Both the position numbers and the translations under genes were made by a program. The notes beneath the pieces were generated by a model that was not told the origin of the DNA, made no database searches, and worked only from the letters and a program-made list of their open reading frames with translations. Positions 33,821 to 42,700 of a stretch of DNA of 54,950 bases are shown in pieces. This stretch comes from DAOVRD01 sp964521715 (GTDB lineage Bacteria > Planctomycetota > Brocadiia > SM23-32): contig CAZFSS010000029.1 of assembly GCA_964521715.1 (NCBI GenBank), positions 1 to 54,950 of the forward strand. The letters are read 5' to 3'. Each line of letters opens with the position of its first letter. Positions within the stretch are counted from its first letter, which is position 1.

Positions 33821-34213
33821 TCAGCGCTCCGCCTCCGACGAGTCGGGCCTGCCTGACGGCGACGCGTCCTGCCACTCCGTCCGGGGGGCTGATCCCCAGA
33901 GCAACTCCAGGTCGTAGGTCCTTCGAGCCACCGGGTCGAACAGGTGGACGACCGCCTCTCCGAGGTCGATCAGCACCCAGCCGGCTTCCGCTTCGCCCTC
34001 AACGCCCAGGATCCTCCTGCCCGAGGACTTCATCTGCGACAGGATCTCCTCGGCTATCGCCCGTATCTGCCGCTCGTTGCGCCCGGTTGCGATGATGAAG
34101 TAGTCGGTGAAGAACGTCAACTGGCCGACGTTCAGCACCAGGATGTCCTCGGCCTTCCGCTCGTCGGCCAGTTGCGCGCACGTGCAGGCCAGGGCCTCGG
34201 AATCGTCCGTCAC
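33821..34213 (-). CDS. rsfS: Ribosomal silencing factor RsfS
   Basis: The 130-residue product matches RsfS (DUF143/Iojap), which binds ribosomal protein L14 and blocks subunit joining when nutrients are short. The signature blocks are KAEDILVLNVGQLTFFTDYFIIATG, RQIRAIAEEI and GWVLIDLGEAVVHLFDP. A GTG at 34213 gives the family's usual length, with GGGGAGG eleven bases upstream. A longer frame would add a basic, unlikely N-terminus. A strong promoter lies about 180 bases upstream, leaving a long leader in which GCCGA and TCGGC-TTTTT could form a weak attenuator-like hairpin. Confidence 0.92.
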   Translation of the reverse strand: MTDDSEALACTCAQLADERKAEDILVLNVGQLTFFTDYFIIATGRNERQIRAIAEEILSQMKSSGRRILGVEGEAEAGWVLIDLGEAVVHLFDPVARRTYDLELLWGSAPRTEWQDASPSGRPDSSEAER

Positions 34214-34390
34214 AGACGGTTTGACCTCCCCTGCGTCAAAGGCATTCGGGCCGGCGCAACGCATGGCCAAAAAGCCGAGGCGATGCCGCCGGGAGCCCAT
34301 ATCGGCCAAGCCGCTCCCCTGCCTCGCCTCGGAAGCCCTCCGTCGCCCTCTGCGCATCCTGCGCTCGCGTAAGATGCTGCCGGCGAAGCG

Positions 34391-34419
34391 ATTATAAGGC
34401 CCCCCCATTCTCCTTTCAA
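34391..34419 (-). promoter_or_regulatory. Strong sigma70-type promoter for rsfS
   Basis: On the minus strand TTGAAA and a perfect TATAAT are separated by exactly 17 bases. Transcription would start near 34384, giving a leader of about 170 nucleotides before the rsfS GTG. Confidence 0.8.
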
Positions 34420-34523
34420 GCGATGCAGGGCAGCGCCGTCACGAACTGGGCGGGGGGGAACGCAGTCACTCTGGCGCGCCGCTCCGCGCCGCCCTGCGGG
34501 GGGAGCTTCGGGCCGGATGCCGG

Positions 34524-34565
34524 CACAAAAAGAGCCCGGTCGGCGACAGCGTCTGCCGACCGGGC
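34524..34565 (-). terminator. Rho-independent terminator of the DnaJ-domain gene
   Basis: GCCCGGTCGGC (34534-34544) and its exact complement (34555-34565) form an 11-bp stem with a ten-base loop. Read on the minus strand it is followed by TCTTTTTGTG. It lies 28 bases beyond the DnaJ-domain stop. Confidence 0.9.
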
Positions 34566-34592
34566 GGGTCCGCCAGGGCAGGAAGGCGCAGG

Positions 34593-35396
34593 TCACATGC
34601 TCTCCATGCCCAGATTCTCGCGAATGGTGGCCGTGCCCTTCAGGCCCGGCTTCAGCCTCAGAGCTTGGGCGAAGACCTCCTTGGCGCGATCCTCATCGCC
34701 GACGCGGCAGTGGACCTCGGCGATCTTCTTCAGGATGAAGGCCTTCTCGCTCTTGTCGAGGTCGAACTTGAGGATTCGCTCGTAGCAGGCAATCTCCTCC
34801 TCCGGGGTCCGGGCCTCACGGGGGAGCTTACGGCTGTAGAGCTTCTTGATGCGTTCCTTGACGTCTTCGAAGAAGTATCGCTGCCGCGGGGGCTCTTTCT
34901 CCCGGTCGTACAGCTCCTCGTAGAGCTCGGCAGCTTCGCCGAATCGGCCTGAGCGTTCGCACTGCTCGGCCAGAAGGAAGAGGCAGTCGAGGTAGTCCTT
35001 CACCTCCAGGTGCTCAACCAGGTTGAAATCCCCGCGCAGCATGAGCTGGTCGTAGGTGCTCAGCGCCCTGCGTCCGTGGCCCGTTATCAGGTCGTTCAGT
35101 ATGCGCGCGGCGTACTCTTTGAGCGTGCGCGCTTCGGAGCGCCGTGCCTCCTGGACGATGGCCGGCGTCGCCTGCATGAGCACGTCATACCGGGCTCGCT
35201 CGCGCTCGTTGCTCAGGACACGATAGGCGGCGATGACCTCTTTGAGCTTCTTGGCAGCATCTGCCCCGCCCCCAGGGTTGGTGTCCGGATGGTACTTCTT
35301 GGCGAGCCGGCGGAAAGCCTGCTTTATCTCCGGTTGAGTGGCGTTACGATCGATGTCGAGAATGTCATAATACGTGTCTTGATGGGAAGTGGACAT
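34593..35396 (-). CDS. J-domain protein with TPR-like C-terminal half
   Basis: The 267-residue protein starts with a J domain: YYDILDIDRNAT, then the HPD motif at residues 36-38 in KKYHPDTNPGG, needed to stimulate DnaK's ATPase. The Gly/Phe and zinc-finger regions of true DnaJ are absent. From about residue 115 the chain has helical pairs resembling tetratricopeptide repeats (AEQCERSGRFGEAAELYEELY and AEVHCRVGDEDRAKEVFAQAL), so it probably recruits DnaK to specific protein partners. The gene is monocistronic and ends at a clear terminator. Confidence 0.88.
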   Translation of the reverse strand: MSTSHQDTYYDILDIDRNATQPEIKQAFRRLAKKYHPDTNPGGGADAAKKLKEVIAAYRVLSNERERARYDVLMQATPAIVQEARRSEARTLKEYAARILNDLITGHGRRALSTYDQLMLRGDFNLVEHLEVKDYLDCLFLLAEQCERSGRFGEAAELYEELYDREKEPPRQRYFFEDVKERIKKLYSRKLPREARTPEEEIACYERILKFDLDKSEKAFILKKIAEVHCRVGDEDRAKEVFAQALRLKPGLKGTATIRENLGMESM

Positions 35397-35974
35397 GGTT
35401 ATCGGCTAGAGCCTGCGTCCAACATGAGAAGGACACTGCGATTATGCGGCCCGGGCGTGCACTCACACGCCCTACCCGAACACATTCCACGACCTATACT
35501 TAAGTCTTAGCCGCTGCCTACCTCTATTAGTGCACCTCCGGCAGCGGAGGTTCACCCCTCGAGCCTGACTCTTTGGGCGGAGCCCCCGTTCCTTTCCCGA
35601 ATTGGGTATCCTATCACACGCAGCTGGAATAGTCAATCCGGAAATCGGCCGTCAGCGGTCCGCTTCGTGGAAATGTCATATGTAACTGATTTGTGGATCA
35701 AACGTTGGGACAGCCGTCCAATCCGTCGTCACCCGGGCTCGGCGCCGCGTGAGGGACATGGCTTGGGCGTCGGCCTGCAGCGCGCCGACGGGCGCTCGCA
35801 TCTGATCGCATCCTGGCGGGCGCTCGGGCCGTTCTGTGGCGACGTGCGGCGGGCGCACCGGAGCCGTTCTCCGAGCCGTTGCGCTGATCCAGACGGCCCC
35901 TTCGCCTCTTGACAGAACAGAACGCCTGGCCTAAACTTCCGCTTATACAGCAGGGCCATGGAGGTGACCTCAGA
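35397..35974. other. Intergenic region between divergent DnaJ-domain and HEAT-protein genes
   Basis: This 578-bp stretch shows no convincing gene. It contains a 7-bp-stem hairpin, ACCTCCG/CGGAGGT around GCAG (35534-35551), a relatively AT-rich core at about 35590-35700, and the promoter of the plus-strand gene at its right end. The DnaJ promoter is presumably in the left part but I cannot point to a convincing pair of boxes. Confidence 0.5.
35909..35937 (+). promoter_or_regulatory. Sigma70-type promoter of the giant HEAT protein
   Basis: A perfect TTGACA and TAAACT are separated by 17 bases. Transcription would start near 35944, about 30 bases before the ATG at 35975 and its GGAGGTGA ribosome-binding site. 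Confidence 0.75.
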
Positions 35975-38900
35975 ATGGCTGTGAACGTAAAGTGCACCAA
36001 TCCCGAGTGCGGCGCCGTCTTCGAAGTTGAACACGCCGATGTGGGGCAGACGGTGGTCTGTCCGGAATGCGGTCGTGACGTCGAGATACGCGCCGAGTTT
36101 GGCGCTGAGTTCGAGATCTCGACCATCCGTGAGCCGGAGGAGGGAGACAAGGTCTGGCATCCCGCCCGTCAGCAGTGTCCCAACTGCGGCGCGGTGCTGG
36201 GCGTGCGCGACGCGTTCTGCCCCGAATGCGGCGCTGACATCAGGACCGGAGCCGTCGTGCAAGTCGGCGAAGCGAAGAGGAAGTTCGATTTCACCCCCTT
36301 CCTGGTCGGCGGCGGCGTGGTCCTTGCGCTGGGCATCCTGGTGGTGCTCGTGGTGTTCGCCGTTAAGCTCATTGGCCAGCGCAAACAGGAGGCCCAACAG
36401 CCGGCCCAGCCCGCGGTGGCCCAGCCCGTCGTCCGCGTTGAAGCTCCCGTCGAGCAGCAGGTGGTGATACCCCAGTTCGAGATGCCGCAGGGCCTGCTCG
36501 ACCAGCTTGCCGCGCAGGAGCAGGAAGAGCAGAAGGTCGTCGCCGCATATCTCGAACGCCTGAAGGAAACGCTCAAGCGCGTGCGCACGGCCCAGCCCGA
36601 TGAGATGGCCCGCAGCTGGGCGGAGCTCTATGCCTACTGCCTGGACAACGGGCTGCAGGGCGAGGCCGAGCAGTGCTGGTATCAGGCGGCGCGGCTGCGT
36701 CCCTCCAGCCCGGAGGTGAACGCCGCGCTCGGCAGGACGGAGGTCTTCGACGGAACGCCCGTCACGCCCGAGCAGAAGCGCTTCCTGGAAGGCCTGCGCA
36801 CGAGCCTGCGCGTAGTCAACCAGAACCCCGATCTCGGCAACCACACCGTGCGCATCCCCGGCGCGGGCCAGGCGCCCCTGCCGTTGGGCGGCGTGGTCCG
36901 GTTCCATCCGGAGCCGGGGAACGTTACCGTCGAGGTGGTGCGCGCCGATGAGCCGGACACGGTGGAGCAGGACTTCAGCCTCGCCGTTCGGCCCGGCCTG
37001 GACTACGTGGTGGAACTGCGCAGCCCGTTGACCGTCTCGCAGTTGCCCTTCAGCCCGCTGGCCAACATCTACACCGCCGTGGAGGGCGGGCAGGACGTCG
37101 AGGGCGTGAAGGTGGAGCGCAACGCCCAGGGCAGCATCCTGTCTGCCGAAGCCGGTCAGGTCCGGCTGGCGGGCACCGAGGATAGGCCCCTGGCGATGCA
37201 ATTCGGCACGCGGGGCGGAGACCTTACCGTCGGGGGAACCATGACCATCGGCGACCCCTACGGAGACGAAGGCCAGCAGGGCTTCTACGGCAGCCCCAGA
37301 ACGCCGCTGCGCCTGGCCGTGGACGACACCAGCAAGACCGTGGGCCTCCTGAGCGGCACCTACTACAAGCTGCGGGTGGACCTGGCGGCGGGCCTCTGGG
37401 GGGCGCTCGGCACGGCAGAAGGGGACTTCGCCTCCGAATGGGCCCGCCGGAAGCTCACCGTTGGCGTCGAGCGCGTCTACCAGGAGAACGCCCAGGCGGA
37501 GGCCGAAGGCCGGCTGAGGGGCGAGTGGGAGGCCCAGGCCCGCACGGTTGACAGCCTCACCGAGTTCCGCCAGTCCGTGGACGAGGCCCGCGCACAGCAG
37601 GAGGAAGCGTCGCGCCAGCCCGATTACAGGGACAGGGTGCGAACGCTTGGGCTCCAGGACCGCCAGCAGTACCTTTACCTGAACTGGCCCCAGTTCCGTT
37701 CGGCTTTGGCTGGACTGACGGAAGGCTCCTACCAGGACATCCTGGGACAGCTCCAGTCCATGGGGCAGATGGCTGAGGCGCCCGCCGGAGGTCAAGAGCG
37801 TCGCGGGCCGGGCACCGGCGGTCCTCGCGGAGGATCCGGCCCGACCGGAGTGCCGCGAGGAGCGATGAGGCCGACCGGGCCGGGCGCCGGGGCCGGCTAT
37901 GCCCAACAGACGGCCGTCCGGATGCCGCCCTCGCCTCTCCATCCGGTCCCGGTGGTGCTGGACGGCGATGCCCGCCTTTATGCCCTCATGAAGATACTGC
38001 CGCTGCTGCCTGACCGCGTGGCGCTGGCCCAGGTCAAGGAGAATGAGGCCCGGCTCGGCGGCGAGGCATGGACTGCTGCCATTGTCTCCCTGGAAGTCAT
38101 CGGCACCCCCGAGGTCGTCGGCTACCTTGGACAGCTCAGCCAGGTGGCACCGACGACCGACGTGGTCACGGCCGCTCTGCTTTCGCTGGGCGCCATCGGC
38201 ACGCCGGATGCGCTGGAGTACTGCGACAGCCCGGCCGTCCTGCCCGCCGTGCGGACCGCGTCCATGGCGGCCAAGGCCATCGCCGGCGATCCCGAAGCGC
38301 TCGAGGAGCTGCCGGGGTTCCTGGGCAGCGCCGACGTGAAGACAAAGGCCATGTTCCTGGACTTCGTCTGCGGCATGGACACGCCTGCGACGGTCCTGGC
38401 GCTTTCCCATGTCACTGACGCCTACTCCGACGCCAAGAGCCAGCCGATCATCGCGGCTGCGTTGGCGCGGATCGGTGGTCGCGCTGCGATGGCCGAACTG
38501 GCCCGCCTCATGGCGAAGTCCAATGAAGCGTCTCCCGAGGTGCTGGCGGACGTGGACCGGCAGGAGGCCCTCCTTCTGATCCGGCCGTTGGGCCTGGTGG
38601 TCGGCTCCGGCAAAGGCGGCAAGGAGGCCGCCGAGCTTCTCGCGCAGATACAGTCCGAGCCGGCCCTCGCCTTCCTTAAGGCGGGCATGCTGAACAGCTC
38701 CAACAAGGACGCGCTTCGGGCGCTGCTGGAACGAAGGTCCGCCGAAGCGTTGGAGACGGCCGCCTCGGGAGCCCATCTTGCGGAGATCGAGCTCCTGAAG
38801 GATCTTCAGGATGCCTGGTTCGAGCAGGATGAGGAAACGGGAAGCACGGCGTGGCGTGCGGGCATCGACTCGGGCCGCGCCGCGAGTTTCCTGCAGGCGG

Positions 38901-41395
38901 TGGTAGCGCAAGGCGGCGACGCGAAGGTGAAGATAGCTGCCGCCGCAATGCTGCAAGAGGCCGGCCAGCACGCGGGAGTGGAGGTGCTGGCTGCCCTCGC
39001 CAGGGAGGTGAAGCCGAAAGGCGCCGTTGCCCCCGACGTGCGCCGCCAGCGGATGGGCCCGCAGATGGGTCCCCCGCCCGGCGTGCAGATGGGCCCGCCG
39101 CCGGGCACGCCCTTCGGCCCCCCCGGGGCGGGGCAGCAGGCCGGTGAGTATACGCCCGAGGGCTTTCAACTGCCCGTGGGCGAGCCCATTGTGCCCGAGG
39201 GATTCCAGCTTGACGAGAAGCCACAGCTCTACGCCCTGGGCCTGCTGATGCAGACGGGTGGCGAAGAGGCGGCGGCTCAACTGCGCGGGCTGGCCGACGG
39301 CTACGCAAGCCTGGAGTTCAAGACGGCGGCCATGCGCGCCCTGGGCGCGACCGGTCAGGAGAGTGCCCTGGCCTTCCTGAGGCAGAAGGCGACGGTTCGC
39401 AAGCAGGAGTATGCGGACGTGGCCGACGTCGTGGCGGAGATCCAGGAGCGACTGGCAGCCCTGCAAGGGCTCGGCGCGGGCAGGGACGCAGCTTTCCTGC
39501 CGCAGTTGTACGACGTCCTGCACGAGGAGCCGCCCCGCCACGATGCGATACTGAAGCTCAAGGGCGACTACGAAGACCTGAGCGCCTGGTGGCAGGTGCA
39601 GCTCTGGATGGGCGCTTGCGACTGCCTGAGCGAAGTGTGCCGTCACAGGCAGCTCATCGAGTTGACGGCGGACAGCCAGCTCCAGAAGCAGATGGCCCGA
39701 AGGCTCATGGATCTGATCGAGGAGCCCGGCGCCCAGCGCCCATCGGTTGCCGAGGCGCGAGAGGAGCTGAAGGCGGAGGCTGTTCGGGCATTCGGGCGCT
39801 GCGCGAGCCTCTACGATGAGAGCGAGGCGCTGGTGCTCAAACGGCTGGCGATGAGCCTGCGTGCGGCGCCGCAGGAGCAGGGAGGCGCGCAGGGCCGCCT
39901 CGGCCCAGGTCCTACCGCCGGCCCGCGTGTTACCGGTGGCTCCCGGCCCACCGGCGGCCCCCGCCCCACGGGCGGCGCGCGTCCCCGACGTGGACGCCGC
40001 GGGGAGCCGGAGATCGGCAGCCTGAAAGCGGCGCTTAGGGATGCGCTCGTGCACATGGCCGTTCGCGGAGAGGGCTTGGCCGTGCTTGACGAGATGCCCG
40101 GCATCCTGCCGGCGCCCGAGAGGGTAGACTCCGGGTGGAATGACCTGGTTGAGGAGCTGGCTGAGGCCCCGACTCCCGAGTACTTCCAGCTGATGGACCA
40201 GGCTTTCGACACCCTGAACTGGGAGACGCGGCGGACGGTGCTGGGGTTATCGACGGGTCGCCCCGCCGCCTATGGGGCGGAGTACGCCCGGTTCGTGGCG
40301 AAGATGATAAAGGAGCCGGTGGCGGAGGATGAGGAACTTGAGCGGGAGGAGGCCCCCGAGGCTGCTCCCACCGGACCGCCGGCTGGCGGGCTGCCGCCTG
40401 AGGCGATCCAGGCGCAGGAAGCTGCCCGGCGCGCGGCGCAGGCTGCCGCGCAGGCCGGCACCGCGGCGGCGGCGCCCGCGTGGGCCGCGCGGCCGACGAT
40501 CACTACCGAGGAAGCAGGGCCGGCCGGCGCGGCCTACAAGCGAAAGGGGCCGCACTACAAGCGCCCGTGGTCCTACTCGCTCGGGGACCTGCCGCAGAAG
40601 GTCAGGTATGCCCGCAGGCGATGGTCGCTGGTTGAACTGCTGTTCCAGAGCAGCTCCATAGCGCTGGCGGCCGCCCTGGAGGAGGAGCAGCTCGTGGACT
40701 TCCAGGAGTTGGGCCCCGCCATCGGCGCGATGTACGCCGAGCAGACGCCCGCCGCGCACGCGGAGATGATCGGCAAGCTGGGCCAGATGCTGGCGCCGAC
40801 TGAGGAGGCGGCTGCTGCCACGCCGATCGGCCCGGGCTTCGCGGCGGCTCCGACGCCCGGCGAAGCGGGCGTGACGCGGCCGAAGGTGGCTTCGGCCAAG
40901 ACCAAGCGCACGGCTGTTGCCGCGCTGCGCCGCCTGGGCGGCGAAGACGCTGTCGCCGCGCTCTTCACCGGGCTTGTCGGCCCGCCGGTGCGGCAGGAGA
41001 CCAGCGCCGGATTCCCGGGCAGGCCGGGGATGGTGGTCGGGCCGCCTGCGTGGGCCACGGCCCCGCGCGCGGGCTTCGGCGCAGCCGGGGGCGCGGCGCA
41101 GGCCTCGACGGCCGTCTTCATCGCCAGGGCGCTGGGCAGCCTGGGCCAGGCGGACCTGCTGCGCCAGGCGCTGAATGCGCCGGGCTACCAGTTCTTCCTG
41201 CGGGACAGCACGACGGTCCAGGAGGCAGCCCTTGAGGGGATGGCCTATCTGCCCGCCGAGCACGGGCCGGTCGAACTCCTTCGGGGATTGCTGATGCAGG
41301 CCAGGACCTTCGAGCTCAGGAAAGCCGTTGCGGACGCGATCCTGACGGCCATCCGGTTCGTGGGCGCATCCAGGGAGGAGACGTCGGCATCGTGA
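35975..41395 (+). CDS. Giant membrane protein with two zinc ribbons and HEAT-like repeats
   Basis: The 1,806-residue product opens with a zinc ribbon (C7, C12, C29, C32: CTNPECGAVF and VVCPECG) and a second one (CPNCGAVLG and CPECGADI near residues 68-90). One membrane helix follows at about 110-132 (LVGGGVVLALGILVVLVVF). A beta-rich region with PEGA-like or transthyretin-like character precedes long helical stretches with the alternation of HEAT repeats, as in VVTAALLSLGAIGTPDALEY and FKTAAMRALGATGQESAL. Gly/Pro-rich linkers near residues 610-650, 1025-1060 and 1310-1345 separate blocks. The zinc ribbons would face the cytoplasm and the repeats the outside. Role unknown; scaffold function is inference. 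The stop overlaps the YqeY start (GTGA). Confidence 0.75.
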   Translation: MAVNVKCTNPECGAVFEVEHADVGQTVVCPECGRDVEIRAEFGAEFEISTIREPEEGDKVWHPARQQCPNCGAVLGVRDAFCPECGADIRTGAVVQVGEAKRKFDFTPFLVGGGVVLALGILVVLVVFAVKLIGQRKQEAQQPAQPAVAQPVVRVEAPVEQQVVIPQFEMPQGLLDQLAAQEQEEQKVVAAYLERLKETLKRVRTAQPDEMARSWAELYAYCLDNGLQGEAEQCWYQAARLRPSSPEVNAALGRTEVFDGTPVTPEQKRFLEGLRTSLRVVNQNPDLGNHTVRIPGAGQAPLPLGGVVRFHPEPGNVTVEVVRADEPDTVEQDFSLAVRPGLDYVVELRSPLTVSQLPFSPLANIYTAVEGGQDVEGVKVERNAQGSILSAEAGQVRLAGTEDRPLAMQFGTRGGDLTVGGTMTIGDPYGDEGQQGFYGSPRTPLRLAVDDTSKTVGLLSGTYYKLRVDLAAGLWGALGTAEGDFASEWARRKLTVGVERVYQENAQAEAEGRLRGEWEAQARTVDSLTEFRQSVDEARAQQEEASRQPDYRDRVRTLGLQDRQQYLYLNWPQFRSALAGLTEGSYQDILGQLQSMGQMAEAPAGGQERRGPGTGGPRGGSGPTGVPRGAMRPTGPGAGAGYAQQTAVRMPPSPLHPVPVVLDGDARLYALMKILPLLPDRVALAQVKENEARLGGEAWTAAIVSLEVIGTPEVVGYLGQLSQVAPTTDVVTAALLSLGAIGTPDALEYCDSPAVLPAVRTASMAAKAIAGDPEALEELPGFLGSADVKTKAMFLDFVCGMDTPATVLALSHVTDAYSDAKSQPIIAAALARIGGRAAMAELARLMAKSNEASPEVLADVDRQEALLLIRPLGLVVGSGKGGKEAAELLAQIQSEPALAFLKAGMLNSSNKDALRALLERRSAEALETAASGAHLAEIELLKDLQDAWFEQDEETGSTAWRAGIDSGRAASFLQAVVAQGGDAKVKIAAAAMLQEAGQHAGVEVLAALAREVKPKGAVAPDVRRQRMGPQMGPPPGVQMGPPPGTPFGPPGAGQQAGEYTPEGFQLPVGEPIVPEGFQLDEKPQLYALGLLMQTGGEEAAAQLRGLADGYASLEFKTAAMRALGATGQESALAFLRQKATVRKQEYADVADVVAEIQERLAALQGLGAGRDAAFLPQLYDVLHEEPPRHDAILKLKGDYEDLSAWWQVQLWMGACDCLSEVCRHRQLIELTADSQLQKQMARRLMDLIEEPGAQRPSVAEAREELKAEAVRAFGRCASLYDESEALVLKRLAMSLRAAPQEQGGAQGRLGPGPTAGPRVTGGSRPTGGPRPTGGARPRRGRRGEPEIGSLKAALRDALVHMAVRGEGLAVLDEMPGILPAPERVDSGWNDLVEELAEAPTPEYFQLMDQAFDTLNWETRRTVLGLSTGRPAAYGAEYARFVAKMIKEPVAEDEELEREEAPEAAPTGPPAGGLPPEAIQAQEAARRAAQAAAQAGTAAAAPAWAARPTITTEEAGPAGAAYKRKGPHYKRPWSYSLGDLPQKVRYARRRWSLVELLFQSSSIALAAALEEEQLVDFQELGPAIGAMYAEQTPAAHAEMIGKLGQMLAPTEEAAAATPIGPGFAAAPTPGEAGVTRPKVASAKTKRTAVAALRRLGGEDAVAALFTGLVGPPVRQETSAGFPGRPGMVVGPPAWATAPRAGFGAAGGAAQASTAVFIARALGSLGQADLLRQALNAPGYQFFLRDSTTVQEAALEGMAYLPAEHGPVELLRGLLMQARTFELRKAVADAILTAIRFVGASREETSAS

Positions 41396-41820
41396 GCATC
41401 CGCGAGGCTCTCAGCGAGGAGATGAAGAAGGCGCTCAGGGCGGGCCAGAAGGAGCGCCTGCGCGCGCTGCGCATGCTGATGGCCGAGCTCCAAGTGGCCG
41501 AGACTTCGGGCAAGGACTTCGAGGAAGTGGACGTGGTCAAGTCCCACGCCCGCGAGCTTCGCAAGACCGTCCAGGAGTACGAACGGCTCGGGCTGACGGA
41601 GCGCGTCGAGGCCCTCCAGCGCGAACTCGCCGTCGTTCAGGAATTCCTGCCGCAGCAGATGGGCCGCGAAGAGCTCGAACGGCTGATCACGGACCTGATC
41701 CAGCAGCACCATTACGGCCCGCGCGACCTGGGCAAGGTGATGAAGGCCGTGATGGCCGAACACGGCGACGTCGTGGACGGAGGGCTGGTGCGCCAGATCG
41801 CTGCGGAGAAGCTCATGTGA
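41392..41820 (+). CDS. yqeY: GatB/YqeY domain protein
   Basis: The 142-residue protein matches the YqeY family, a stand-alone form of the tRNA-binding tail of GatB. Typical blocks include ALRMLMAELQVAET near the N-terminus, LAVVQEFLPQQM in the middle and DLGKVMKAVMAEHGDVVDGGLV near the end. Its role is thought to concern tRNA-linked metabolism but is not settled. The GTG start overlaps the preceding stop by four bases, with GGGAGGAG upstream, so it is translationally coupled to the giant HEAT protein. A hairpin follows its stop directly. Confidence 0.93.
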   Translation: MSIREALSEEMKKALRAGQKERLRALRMLMAELQVAETSGKDFEEVDVVKSHARELRKTVQEYERLGLTERVEALQRELAVVQEFLPQQMGREELERLITDLIQQHHYGPRDLGKVMKAVMAEHGDVVDGGLVRQIAAEKLM

Positions 41821-41821
41821 G

Positions 41822-41847
41822 ACCCTTCGTTCGTTCTTGCGAAGGGT
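41822..41847 (+). terminator. Hairpin after yqeY, possible terminator
   Basis: ACCCTTCG and CGAAGGGT form an eight-base perfect stem around ten bases, beginning one base after the stop. There is no T-tract, so it may be an RNA-stabilising hairpin or dispersed-repeat fragment rather than an intrinsic terminator. Confidence 0.5.
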
Positions 41848-41930
41848 GAGCATGAGCGCACTCCGGAGCGACCGGACGGGAGTGAGCCGCGCCGCCCTCC
41901 GGCGGGACGTGTGCCGGCGGCCTGTTGAGC

Positions 41931-41960
41931 TTTCGCCGAACCGGGTCCGCGCGGTATAAT
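41931..41960 (+). promoter_or_regulatory. Promoter upstream of the sigma factor gene
   Basis: A perfect TATAAT at 41955-41960 is preceded after 18 bases by TTTCGC. The weak -35 is acceptable for a regulated gene. The sigma factor start lies about 130 bases further on. The remaining leader (41968-42094) shows no gene. Confidence 0.5.
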
Positions 41961-42094
41961 CGTCCACGTGGGGTGCTTCCCTCATCCGCTGCCTCGCGGC
42001 GCTGTGCCGGCCTCGTTGCGGCCCGGGTCCGGGATGGGCTGGCGTCCCTGTCTTTTGCCCGTCTCTTGCCGGCTGTCCTCCCGCGGAAACGACT

Positions 42095-42634
42095 GTGAGC
42101 GAGAAGAGCCTGCGCAAACTGGTGGAAGAGCACTACGACCGGATCTTCCGGGCCGCTCGCTTCATGTGCGGCGACGTGCAGGCCGCCGAGGATCTGGCGC
42201 AGGACACGTTTCTGGCCGCCGCGCATTCGCTCGACAGATTCGAAGGCCGTTCGTCCGTCTACACGTGGCTCTACGGGATTCTGCTGAACAAGTTCCGCAG
42301 GTGGATGAGGAGCAAGGACTCGGCGACTGCGTCGCTTCAGGCGATGGCCGAGGCGGACGAACACCTGGAGGTGCAGGACATCCTCCAGGCGGACCACCTG
42401 GATCCGAGCGCGGTGGCCGAACGCCGTGAAACAGTGGACCGTGTGCGCGCCGCAATCGCGGAACTGTCGGCCGACCACCGCGCCGTCATCGTCATGCGCT
42501 ACATCGAAGGCATGCCATATCAGGAGATAGCCGATCTGCTTGAGTGCCCCATCGGCACGGTGAAGTCGCGCATTCACTACGCGCTTCGCAAGATCGCAGA
42601 CGCGCTCGCAACCCCCGATGAGGCGAGGGGATGA
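42095..42634 (+). CDS. ECF-type RNA polymerase sigma factor
   Basis: The 179-residue protein has sigma region 2 at about residues 10-75 (LVEEHYDRIFRAARFM, AEDLAQDTFLAAA, VYTWLYGILLNKFRRW) and region 4 at about 120-175 (RAVIVMRYIEGMPYQEIADLL, then CPIGTVKSRIHYAL). Regions 1 and 3 are absent, as in extracytoplasmic-function sigmas. The start is a GTG with a weak GCGGAAA. The next gene, 66 bp downstream, encodes a zinc-finger anti-sigma factor, so the pair is probably a membrane-stress signalling unit. Confidence 0.93.
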   Translation: MSEKSLRKLVEEHYDRIFRAARFMCGDVQAAEDLAQDTFLAAAHSLDRFEGRSSVYTWLYGILLNKFRRWMRSKDSATASLQAMAEADEHLEVQDILQADHLDPSAVAERRETVDRVRAAIAELSADHRAVIVMRYIEGMPYQEIADLLECPIGTVKSRIHYALRKIADALATPDEARG

Positions 42635-42700
42635 AAAGGCCACGGGGACGTCGCCCCAATTGAACCTGCGGGGCCGCACCGGCACTAAGTCGTTGGAGGC

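Noticed and set aside
39910..39990. Gly/Pro/Thr-rich codon repeats as a tandem repeat locus
   Set aside because: They encode a low-complexity linker in the HEAT protein, and the units are not conserved enough at DNA level to call an array.
35729..40054. A 1,441-residue open frame on the minus strand
   Set aside because: It is antisense to the HEAT/zinc-ribbon gene, which has a promoter, ribosome-binding site and zinc motifs. The antisense frame has none.
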